A model generated the notes under the pieces. The model saw nothing but the letters and a program-made list of their open reading frames with translations, was not told where the DNA came from and did not search any database. 64,000 nt of DNA from Vitellaria paradoxa (lineage: Eukaryota > Streptophyta > Magnoliopsida > Ericales > Sapotaceae): contig CM034239.1 in the NCBI GenBank assembly GCA_019916065.1, forward strand, positions 41,184,663 through 41,248,662, in the 5' to 3' direction. Below, piece after piece: positions 49,431-60,372 of this stretch. Position 1 is the first letter of the stretch. Every line of letters starts with the position of its first letter. The translations under genes and the position numbers were made by a program.

Positions 49431-50607
49431 TGTTTAAAAGAAGTCGAATTGGGTCATTCTCCATATCTGGAAATCAATTTTTGAATCAAAATGAATTCCG
49501 CATGTTGTTTTCCAAACGCCCAGTTCTTATTGAACGTCAAATGGATTTGAATGATTTTCCGTTGATTCGCCCTCTTTTTGCTCAATTGGGTTGGGAACCC
49601 ATTACCTCCATTTTTGCATAAGTTCAAATTAAATTTGTCCAAGAGTTTTATGCAATTTTCCATAAGACTGACTTTGAAAATACAGTTTTTAACACCTATG
49701 TCAATCGAGTTCCCATTTGTGTTACACCTGACACTATAGCTTCCATACTTGGCATTGAGCGTCCTAGTCTTGAAGAAAGACATACCTTGTTTTATCCTAC
49801 ACAAGATGGAACTTTTCCATCTAAAGTTGAGTTATCCAATGTGTTTAATGTTTTGACTGGCTCTCCTTCTTAGAGAGGTGAGACTTATGTTCATGGGCAT
49901 CTCAAGACTGATCATCGCATGCTTAATTTGTTCGTGTCAGCATCCATTGACCTCACCTCACACTATTCTGATGTCACCTTGAGACGTGGTAGTGTTATCT
50001 ATGCTATTCTTCTGGGTCTCAAGTTTGATTTACCTCTTTTCATATTCTGTCTTATGTTCACTGCTCAACAACTGAAACGCACAAAGGATTCTCTTCCTTT
50101 TGGTGTCCTTGTCACCAAAATTATACAGTCCAATCAGATTGAATTACCTTCTTCTAGTCTTACTCCACAGCCTACACCCATCACCAGACTTACTGCTAAG
50201 AAATCAGTTAGTCAGGCTGTGGATGACACACTTGATGAACCAAACGAGGTTGAGTCTAGTCGTAGCACACGTCCCTTTACCATGAATTCCAAGTCTTTGT
50301 CTTTGCTGTAACTTGAGGGGGAGGTTGAAAATATTCGTGCTGATTAGACTGCAATTAATGGGCGGTTGGATACCATCGATGCAAACATCCAAGCCTTAAG
50401 GATTTGTGCACCACTCAATTTCAGTCCTTACATCGCCAGATTGATAATTAGGGAGCATTTCAGGATGAGCTACCACAGAACGATGATGATGATGACACTG
50501 GATTTGGTGGTGGTTCTTATGGAGGAGCTGATGGTACTGGCGGCAGTGGCAGTGGTGGTTTTGATGATGGCAGTGGTGGTTTTGATGATGGCAGTGGATT
50601 CTTTTGA
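49431..50607 (+). pseudogene. Extra ORF of the Sirevirus-like element (plant transposon protein-like), broken
   Basis: From MFKRSRIGSF the frame reads through LIRPLFAQLGWEPIT, then FVQEFYAIFHKTDF, VNRVPICVTPDTIASILGIE and LGLKFDLPLFIFCLM. This pattern resembles the putative plant transposon protein family (PF20167-like, by memory), often found as an extra gene in plant retroelements. Stops occur at 49619-49621 (TAA) and 49873-49875 (TAG), and after SLSLL (about 50309). A heptad-like stretch (GRLDTIDANIQALR) and, after a frame change, an acidic and Gly-rich tail (repeated GGFDDGSG, ending 50607) follow. The role in the element is unknown. Confidence 0.65.
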
Positions 50608-50878
50608 TCTATTCTGATTGATCTGTTCTGATTTCTTTTGTCTTTCGATCATTCTCCTTATTTTTGTGAGCTTGTCATTTCCATATCAAAAAGGGGGAGT
50701 GATTTGATATTTGAGATTATGTTATGTACTGTTTTGATGTATTGGATATTTCGTGCATATGTGTTGGTTATTTAAGCTCTTTCCATTTTGATGCCTTGAT
50801 GTGTGTATTCAGTGTGCAGTGTATGCAGAATTTGAACTTTAACTCAAATTTTGATATGGAATTGCCAAGGGGGATATT

Positions 50879-51734
50879 GTAAAGTTTTATGGCAAATCTA
50901 AACAAAATTTCAGTTAAAGTAGGAAAGAAGTAAAAGTTTCCTAAAGTGATACAAATTGAAGATTTGAAGAATTTTGAACCATTAAGGAGATAAAACAAAT
51001 CAAGTTGACCAAGATTTTGAAGAATTCTAATTGGTGTGAAGGATTATAAAACCTAATTGGACTCGGATGCAGCTTTCTGGAATGTGGACAAAATTTCTAG
51101 TATACCTCACAGGCATGGCACGGGAAGCGCGCGGGTGCGTTCCAAGCCCGCAGGCAGCGTGCGGGTGCGCCAAGCTGCTATGACATGTCCCAGAAATTTC
51201 AGTAAGGTCCGCAGGCAGGAGGATGGGAGAGCGAGGCTGCGCCAGTATTATTTCCTAAAGTATAAAAATTCCAGTGCAAGTCACAGGCTGGAGGATGGGA
51301 GCGCGAGGGATCGAGCTGCGAATATTTTGTTCGGATTTAATTGCCTATTTTGCCAAACTAGGGCAACCTTGTGTAACCCTATATATGTGAAACCAACTCT
51401 GTTAATAAAGGGGTGGGAGAACATATTATAAGGATCTAGAGAGAGAGTCTTTAATGATTGAGAGCTTTCATGTTCTTTCTCTAAAGTCTTTCTGTATTCT
51501 CTTTTCACTTTCTATGTGAGACAGAAAGTCTGCTTGTAGGGTTTATCGAGTGATTCGAGCAAGAGTGATGAAAGGATTCATGCGAGTGATTTGTAAAGAG
51601 TCTTAGTACAGTCTTGTAACCCGTTGATAGTGAGATTGTAAATAGAGGTTTTTCTCCCTGTGATAGGGTTTCCTCGTTATTCTTTTGTGTGATTACTTCT
51701 CTAAGTGTGTGATTGTTTGGATTTGGAATTTTCA
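50879..51734 (+). repeat. Copia 3' LTR, 856 bp
   Basis: It begins TGTAAAGTTTTATGGC just after the polypurine tract aaggggga (50867-50874) and ends TTTTCA at 51734. A CpG-rich segment at about 51105-51320 stands out. A TATA-like ctatatatg (about 51380) and AATAAA (about 51403) fit LTR promoter and poly-A functions. The next base belongs to the RLK pseudogene. Confidence 0.75.
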
Positions 51735-53390
51735 GATGACTTTGAGCTTCTTCACTGCTACGAATGTTGAATCAGGCAACGTTCCTTTAAAAACAGTTCC
51801 GAAACCTCCCTCCCCCAATTTCTGTGAGAAATTTTTTGTTGCATTTTGCAAAATCTTGTACTGAAAGGCAATCAATGAACCCCCAAATGTTGTAGGCCTT
51901 TCCTTGTGAAGAAAGTTCAACCAGCAATAAAAAGTGTTTGCCCAAAGCAAAAAGGAGGTTCCTACCAATCTGCGCAGACTCCACATGACAATACAAACGA
52001 GGGCTAGGAGTACCACAGCTGAAACTGAACCCACAATAGCACCTGAGCTAATCCCATTATCAGTTCTATCCTTTCTGAAATCAGAAGCAGCCATTCTGAG
52101 ATGAAAAGTTTTTCCATGTTCATCATTTTCTGGGAGTTGCTGCAGATTTAAGAGCTCCCCATTCCAAAGCGAACACTCTTTGCCTTCATAAGCATAAGCA
52201 GTGCAAGAGCAGTTATTTAAACAGGCAGCTTCACATTCATTGGCACTCCCAACAGCCAGAGATTGAGGGTGATCTGGCAATCTCATGTTGGAATATACCA
52301 CAAACTTATCTCTATCATTGTTAGGAATTATACTGGTATTCCCACATGGTAACTGAGTTTTTCTCCAACAGCCACCAGAATAAGCATCCAGGTTCCAATC
52401 CTTGTCAGACTTTGGATTGAAACCAGTCAAACAATTACAAAAGCGAAAAGCCTGCTCCTCACAGGTGCCAAATGGCCCACAGGAAGCATAGACGTCGCAC
52501 TGTTTTGTCGGCCGAAGAAACAATAAAATCCATTGATTAGTGCCATCCAACAATTCTAGATCATGTTGAAAGACCAAGAACTTATATTGCCCCGAAACAT
52601 CCACAATAAATCTAGACATAAACGAAGGATCGGGCAAAGAAAACGTTAAGTAACTCTCATTCTCATTGTCTACGTAGCTGAAATTAGTGAGCAGAGGTCT
52701 TCTCCTACTTTCAGGTACTAAACTGAAAAACTCTCCATTCCAAGCTCCAGACATCCAATACTTTTTAGACCCATTCCACTGTAAAATGGTCCCACGATTC
52801 GAATCGAGAGTAAGAGAAAATAGGCCAGGCGCAGGATCTTCTGAATTCTTCCACGAAGTAATACTATTGTATGTCCTAGTACGCTTATTATATGCAAGCT
52901 TCGCACCAGGCATCCACGTGTGGGCTCGATTATCAAAACTTTGCCAAATGGGTTCTGTTGAATTAACACCCTCTCTGAGAACCAAATTACTATCATCAAG
53001 AAGGACTGCCATAACATAATTTGAATTTGTGGAGTTCCGATTTGTGGACCACACTGGGATTTGGGACTCATTGACAAGCACTAAGTTACCATCTAAGATT
53101 TTAAGCTCCGAGGAATATTTATCAACAATGGGTGTATCTCTGTTTGCTACCCAAACTATGGTTGAATTAGATTTCTTGTACCACACGCCTATGTAGGAGT
53201 AGGAAGACTTACCTGGCTTGAAGAAACCCAGTTCGAAGTTTCCACTTTCAGAGATGATGGTTTGGTCTCCTGACACAGATTGGTTCACAGATATGGAGTC
53301 AACTCCAACTGCAAGGGAGAGATGGCTGTTCAAAGAGAAGCATAAGAAGAAAAATGATAGAACGAAGCTTGGAATTTTTCTGATATCCAT
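51735..53390 (-). pseudogene. G-type lectin RLK, truncated in the kinase domain by a Copia LTR
   Basis: The reading frame is undamaged for about 550 residues: signal peptide, B-lectin (IVWVANRDTPI), S-locus region (SFDNRAHTWMPGAK), EGF-like and PAN domains (CLNNCSCTAYAYE), TM (SGAIVGSVSAVVLLALVCIV) and kinase P-loop GEGGFGTVFKG. It stops just after the catalytic Lys (VAVKKL), where the LTR starts. About 250 kinase residues are missing. ATG at 53390 (MDIRK) is preferred over one nine codons upstream at 53417. The juxtamembrane part is about 20-25 residues longer than in the intact paralogue. If transcribed it would give a membrane lectin receptor without a working kinase. Confidence 0.93.
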
Positions 53391-53486
53391 ATGATCTCTT
53401 AACAATATTTTTCTCAAGAAGGCTAAGATATCTGATGAACTCAGATGATCACCTGAGTTGAGGTACCTATGAAACGTAGAAAATTA

Positions 53487-55935
53487 AGTGTGTTTGGAAA
53501 GGGTAGGTAGAAGTTCAGCTTTTAATTACTCAAATTTTTGGTTTTTTTTTTTTTTAAATGACCAAATTCATCGTATTACATTTTAAATTTCTCTTAAATT
53601 ATAAAGCATAAAAATATCAAAAATTAACAAAAATTTAAAAATTAGCTACTAAAAGTTATTTTTTTTTCTAAACACAAAAATACCTAACTTTTTAGTTAAA
53701 TTTTTTTTTTCCAAACACAACCAAAAAAAACAAAAAATAACTTTTATTAACTGATTACTAGCGTACTAGCTAATTAAAAAAAATTAACATTTTTTTTGGC
53801 TTCCAAAATACTACCTAAATATCTGATGGCTAATTTGCCTTCCAGGAAGCCAATAACTGGTTCAGCTGTTAGGCCTCTGGAATTAACATTTCGCCTTGTA
53901 AGCCATTCTTTTTTGCAATTTTTTTTCTTTTTCTTTTTTTTTTTCTTTTCTTTTTTTAACTTGCGGGAAAAAATAACTTTTACAAAGAGAACATTTAGGT
54001 TGAATTTGGAAAGTAAAAAAGTTATTATTATTTTTTTTTTTTGAGAAGAGAAAAACACTAACTTTTTACTAGTTAATTTTTTAATTTTTTGTTAATTTGA
54101 CATTTTTATTTTTCTCAGTTTAAAAAAATTAAAAATATAATAAGATAAATATAATATTTAAAAAATAAAAAAATTAAATAACTAGAAATTGAGTAGCTCA
54201 ACTTGGTTACCAAGCGCAACCTCACAAAGCAACCTAGGGGCACTCAAAAGTCTGCCTCTTTTGCGAAAGAAATTTTTGACTAAATTCAACACAAACATTA
54301 TAGCAATCCAAATTAGAAAAATCAATAACCCGCTTGGACGCATGACTTTTAACCAAAAAAAAAAAAACCTATAAATTTTTCTTTTTTGATTATTCAACAA
54401 ACCATTAATTTTTATTACTTTTTTGCTTAGATATAATAATTCATTAACTCAAAAGTTATGAAATGTTATTAAAAATTACTAAATTTTGTTAAAAATTGTC
54501 AAAAAATTTACTAAACACCCAAAATTTATAAAAAATTATTAAAAATTATTACTTGTTTCACCACACATATTAAAAATTAGAACTAAAAACTTTTAGTAAA
54601 AAAATATCCAAAGTTGCTAAAATTTAAATTTCCAAACACTACCTTAGAAATAGCATTCACTCTTCAAAGCAACCAACGAAAAGATAATTTAACTAAAAAC
54701 TACTGTTGACATGTGCAAAACACGAACTTGTATAATTTTTTTTCTGAGAAGAGAAAAATAAGTGAGTTTGGAAAAGGTAGGTAGAAGTTCAGCTTTTAAT
54801 TACTTAAATTATTTATTTATTTTTTTAAATGATCAAATTCATCATATTACATTTTAAATTTCTTTTAAATTATAAAGCAAAAAAATCTCAAAAAAATTAA
54901 CAAAAATTAAAAAATTAGCTACTAAAAGTTATTTTTTTCCCTTTCTAAACACAAAAATAGCTAACCTTTTAGTTAACTTTTTTCTCTTTCCAAACACAAC
55001 CAAAAAAAAAAAAAAAATTATTTTTTATTAACTACTACTAGCGCACTAGCAAATTATTAAAAAAAAAAATAACATTTTTTTTTGGCTTCCAAAATTCTAC
55101 CTAAATACCTGATGGCTAATTTGCTTTCCAGGAAGCCAGTAAGTGTTCAGCTCTTGGGCCCCCGGAATTGACATCGCCTTATAAGCCATTTTTTTGGGCT
55201 TTTTTTTTCTTTTTCTTTTTTATTTTATGTGTTTGGGAAGAGAAAAATACTAGTTTTTTAATAGTTAATTTTTTAATTTTTTATTAATTTGATTTTATTT
55301 TTCATAATTTAAAAGAAGTTTAAAATGTAAAAAAAATAAATATAATATTTAAAAAAATCAAAAGATTGAATAAGTAAAAACTGAGTAACTCAACTTGGTT
55401 ACCAAACGCAACCTTATGAAGCAACCTAAGGCCACTCAAAAGTCTGCCTCTTTTGCCAAATAAATTTTTGACTAAATTCAACACAAACATTATAACAATA
55501 CCCAATTTAGAAAAATCAATAACCCACTTGGAGGCATAACTTTTAACCAGAAAGACTATCAATTTTTGTTTTTTTATTCCTTGGTAAATCATTAATTTTT
55601 ATCATTTTTTTAGTCAGGTACAATAATTTTTCATAATTTTTCAACTCAACAGTTATGAAAAATTGTTAAAAATTATCAAAATTTATTAAAAATTATCAAA
55701 AATTTTACTCAACGCTCAGAAATTACAAAAAGTTGTTAAAAATTACTAATTGCTTCATCAATCATATTAAAAATTAGAACTAAAAATTTTTAGTAAAAAA
55801 ATATCCAAGGTTGCTAAAATTTAAATTTCCAAACGCTATCTTAGAAATAGCATTCACTCTTCAAAGCAACCAACGAAAAATTAATCAAACTAAAAACTAC
55901 TGTTGACATGTGCAAAACACGAATTTGTTTAGATT
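53487..55935 (+). repeat. Direct tandem repeat, two units of about 1.2-1.3 kb
   Basis: Unit A (about 53487-54756) and unit B (about 54757-55935) share anchors in the same order: ggtaggtagaagttcagc (53503, 54776), gatggctaatttgc (53825, 55111), agtctgcctcttttgc (54249, 55441) and aacgaaaa ... gacatgtgcaaaacacgaa (54676, 55873). They differ by many small changes. They lie directly upstream of the minus-strand RLK. No coding potential. Confidence 0.85.
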
Positions 55936-57546
55936 TTTTTATCGATAAAAGATCATTTTTGAATATATTATAAAATATTCTAATAAAATTACATAATTTT
56001 ATAAAATATTTAGTAAGTTATTTTTTATATTTATATTTTTGATTTGTGTTAATTTTAATAAGTCAATAGAGTTGATCAAAGTCAAATTTTTATATAAGTA
56101 CTAAAAATTTATATTTTGTATTTTATCAAATCTTGACTTAATCTAATCCTAAAAATTAAGGTTGGTTCTATTAAATCTTAAATCAACCTAACTAATTGGC
56201 CCGATCTCTTTTTAATTTGAAAATTTTGTTAATTTTATTGTAAATTTTAGTTTTTAATTTTTAAATCATTTTGTAAAATTAACTTGGGTTAAAAATACAA
56301 TTATTCTTTAAAAATATTATTATTTTTAACTGTATTAAAATAAGTTTTTGACTGGTTTTATAAAATAATACAAACTAAAAATATTATTTTTATCAATCAT
56401 ACACTATACTTGAAAAAATAACTCAAATATTGATTATTATTAACTAAGTTTTCAACTGAATGATCAACATGACTAATTTAAATTAAAAATTAGAATTTAA
56501 AAAATAATTACTCTCTAACTTAATTAACATTTAAGTACTCTTAAGCCTAATTAATAGTAGGCATTTTTTTATATTTTTAAATTAAGAATATATTAAGAGT
56601 TGTTATTGTGTGGGAGAAGTTAGATTTTTTTTCAAATTTAATTAGTATTTAACCATTTTTAAACCTTTCCAAGCTTAATTAATATTTAGATAGTTTCTTT
56701 TTATTTTTAAATTTAATTTCCATTATGTTTGAAATATGTAAATTTTTCAACAATATTGAAGCAGTAGGCAAGTAGCTCTATTTTAAGAATGAGTTAATAT
56801 ATTCTTCAAATCTTATGCAACAAGCATAGTGATTATATAGATAAAAGAAAAAATAGGGTTGTGATTAGGTACCAATGTAAGACAAAAGGAAGTAAAATAA
56901 GAAAAAAAGTGCATTGAAAAAATAAAAGGAAGAAAGAGTAGTTCATTCAAAAATTTCTTTAAAAAAAAAAGAAAAAGTAGAATTATAAATAAGAGACTAC
57001 ACATAAGACTTGGTTTAATGAGAAAAAAAAAATAAAATAAAGAAGGTAAACAACTATACAATTTAGTATGTGCAAAAGTTTATTTAAACAACTATACAAT
57101 TTAGTTTGTGCAAAAGTTTATAAAAATGACTCAAATATTGAGTAATGTTAATCGGCTGAAAATGATCAACATGATAATTTAAATTTAAAATAAAAAATTA
57201 CTCTCATACCTAATTAATATTTAGACATTTTTATTGTACTTTTAAATTTAAAATAAAATAAGACTTGTTAATTATGAGAGAAGTTATATTTTTTAAATTT
57301 AATTGATGCTCAATAATTTTAAACCCTTTTCCAAGCCAGTAAACTAATAGGCAAGATCACTTTAAGAAATTTATAAGTTTATCTTACAATGATGAAAATT
57401 ACACATCAAAACCATGGTGATTTTATACACAAAAAAAAAAAAAAAAAAGTTATAGTTATCTGTTGATGCGAAATAAAAGAAAGTAAATGTATTTTATTCA
57501 AAAAATTGTGAATAAGAAGATGGTAATTTATTCAAAGATTTGTAAA
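55936..57546. other. AT-rich non-coding DNA with diverged internal repeats
   Basis: No gene is supported. The stretches around 56405-56540, 57128-57300 and 59210-59420 share phrases such as aactcaaatattga and gatcaacatga, indicating an old dispersed or tandem repeat later split by the solo LTR. Confidence 0.45.
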
Positions 57547-57551
57547 AATAG

Positions 57552-59122
57552 TGTTGTCCCAAATAACAACACTAGAGGAGGGTGAATAGGGTTGCTTAAA
57601 AATTTTGTAAATAAAAATTTCAACCCTAAAACTAATAAGTCAAGATGAATATGAAATGCACCAAAAAAAATTATTCAATATTTGTGAATGAAGAGTGAGT
57701 GCTAGTGTTTGCAATAAATATAAAGAGAAGGGAAGAGAAGCAAACACAATCGATTTATAGTGGTTCGGTTTCAATGTTGTCTACGTCCACTCCCCCAAGG
57801 CCTTCCTTGAGATTTCTCCACTATTCTTTGAAGAGCTTATTACACACTAGTTTCCCAATGTGCTAGAAACCTTTCCCAAGTGATTTTATCCCCAAATCAC
57901 TCACACAAGTCTCTCTCAAAGAAAGTCTCTTGTTTTGGTCCTAACACTTGAATCAAAACCAACAAGAGCTCACCCAACTCTCACAAATTAAAAGGGCTTT
58001 AAATTTCCCTTTCTTACAACAACAATGATGAGTTTAAAACTCAATCAAATTAAAAAGAAACTCTCACAAGTTGAATATGAAATATGAAGCACAAATGTGA
58101 GAAGAAATCACTCTATGTTTGCAAAGTTATGGAATTTCTTGTATCTCTTTGTAAGCACTTCTTTCTTGCCTTGTTCATCTATTTGAATCTGAGTTTGAGG
58201 CTCTATTTATAGATGAAAATCTCCAAATGGCCGTTACTAAGTGAAAAGACACTTTTGCCCTTGAAAGAAATTGAATTTCCTTGCCTCCAATGCTGTCTTT
58301 CAGATTCAGATTTTCTGAGATATATTTGTGACATTTTTTCACGCTCATAAAGTTCAAATCTGACATTGCCTCTAAGTAAAGACTTTGTAGATATATAAGT
58401 CAGCTATCACATGTCAAATTTTGAGCTTCATCCAACGGTCAGATAGTCAGATATGGCTTCTGAACTGATACCAGCTTCTGATAGCTTTTTCTGACATTCT
58501 GAATCTGTGTTTCCCATTTAAGCTTCTGTTTCACCATGATACTTTTAGAATTAGAAGAAACCTAAACTACAAAAGTTGTATCTTTTTTAATCTTCTTTTC
58601 ACAGGCCAAAAATCAGAATTTTTAAAGCTGTAGAGTATGAGTTATATCTCAAAAACTAAGACTAGCTCCAGAATCCAGAATTAAAAACCTTTCTGTAATG
58701 ACTAATATTCCAACTCATGTTTTGATATCTTAACATCAGATCCATAAAAATTTCCCTTCGATAAAGTTGTAGATATAGAAGTCTAATTTACTATATTAAA
58801 ATTTCATAATAATTGAACTGTTGGATCTTAAAATATCATCTATATACTGACATGTGTCCGAGTTAACCTCTAGTTCAAATCTTTATCTTACTTTGATTTC
58901 TATTACTCCCAACTTTGAAATTCCTTTATTCCTTCCTCCAAATTATGTGAAAATATCTAAAAAATAATATCAATCTCTTCCAACTCTATTATCTTGAATC
59001 TATCAAATGAATTATAACATTTCTTACAATGTCTATTTGAAAATTTATTGTGAAAATTTAATTCAATGTTTGTTATCATCAAAATCAATTATAAAACTAA
59101 CTTTATAAACCTTGGGCCAACA
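57552..59122 (-). mobile_element. Solo LTR of a Copia retrotransposon, 1571 bp
   Basis: On the minus strand it starts TGTTGGCCCAAGG at 59122 and ends GGGACAACA at 57552. It is flanked by the perfect 5-bp duplication AATAG (57547-57551 and 59123-59127). A TATA-like CTATAAATAGAG lies at about 58203-58214. The 5' part (ttttgatgataacaaaca) resembles Sirevirus-type LTRs. There is no internal region or second LTR, so it is a recombination-derived solo LTR. Confidence 0.88.
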
Positions 59123-59753
59123 AATAGAATTAAAATGAAGAATAGGATCCGAAGAGTACTATTTGGTAATAATTTTTCGTTTGGTTTGTAAAAATAACTC
59201 AAAATAAAAATATGATTAATAATCATACATTATGCTTTATAAAAAAAATATAGTGACCAATTTAGATTTAAAATTAAAATTTTGAAAAATAATTACTTAC
59301 AAGCCTTAAGAGCTATTATATACATTATGCTTTGTAAAAAATATGGTAACCAATTTAAATTTAAATTAAAATTCAAAAAATAAAATTACTCCCAAGCCTT
59401 AAGAGTTATTATTGTGCAAAAATAATTTTTAAATATTTTTTTAAAACCTATTATTATTTTGGCTTTTTTTGTCTTTAAATTTAAGGGTAATGCGTTTGAA
59501 ATATGTAAATTTTATAATTATTATGAATTAATAAGGAAGTAGGTCTATTTTAAGAATTCATGAACTCACTTCACATTGATCAAAACTATCGGTCATAATT
59601 TTAATAACCTTATCTGAAAAAAAGTGAAATCATAATTATTTATTTAAATAAATTTCATGTTACATAAATTAACAATTTTGATTTATTAATTGTGACTAAA
59701 CTGCAAGGGGAATCGATCAGGATTTATTATCGAGGGAGTCAAATTTAAACTTA

Positions 59754-59943
59754 GAAAATATTTCAACTAAAGCACTAACAAATAATATGCATTTATCTTA
59801 ATTCCAAAAAGTCCCAAAAAATTTTAAAAAACTTCCAAGTTTCTAACAGAAAATATTTCAACTAAAGCACTAACAAATAATATGCATTTATCTTAATTCC
59901 AAAAAGTCCCAAAAAATTTTAAAAAACTTCCAAGTTTCTAACC
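59754..59943 (+). repeat. 95-bp tandem duplication, nearly perfect
   Basis: Units 59754-59848 and 59849-59943 both start gaaaatatttcaactaaagc and are identical over almost their full length. This indicates a recent event, or an assembly artefact. Confidence 0.9.
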
Positions 59944-60372
59944 TTCTTCATTAAATTTCATCTCAACGTGTATCACTTTTTCACAAATTTTTATTTTTAT
60001 GTTTTTATTTTTTCGAAACTTCAACCGCTAAGTAAAAGGTTAATAAAGTAAATGAAAAAAAAAAAAAAAAACTATACAAATTTAAAAGTTGCAAAAGGCA
60101 AAACGTATAACTCCTACTAAGGTGGTGACATGTGCAATTTGTTTTGTTGTTGGAACTAAATTTGCATATTAATTTTGATGATTTTTTTATTGTTATTATT
60201 ACTTTTTATTTTTTTTAAACTTTATTTGATGTATTGATGTTGGTAATAGACTTTAAATTTTAAGATTTTTAGGGTAGTAGTATTTTTATATAATTAAATT
60301 TCTAAAGCCATTTAAATTTAGATAAATTATACTTAAACCATTGATTAATTACAAGTAACTTTTCTCAATGTT

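Larger units (their letters stand above)
46803..51734 (+). mobile_element. Sirevirus-like Copia retrotransposon, 3' half
   Basis: It contains the reverse transcriptase and RNase H region, an additional ORF, several polypurine tracts and a 3' LTR, in that order. The 5' LTR, gag, protease and integrase are missing; the left edge fuses to 17 bases of RLK sequence. The extra ORF between RNase H and LTR, the repeated polypurine tracts (48921, 50314, 50691, 50867) and the CpG-rich zones (about 49190-49330 and 51105-51320) match the described hallmarks of the Sirevirus lineage. The 3' LTR ends where the minus-strand RLK begins. Confidence 0.82.
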
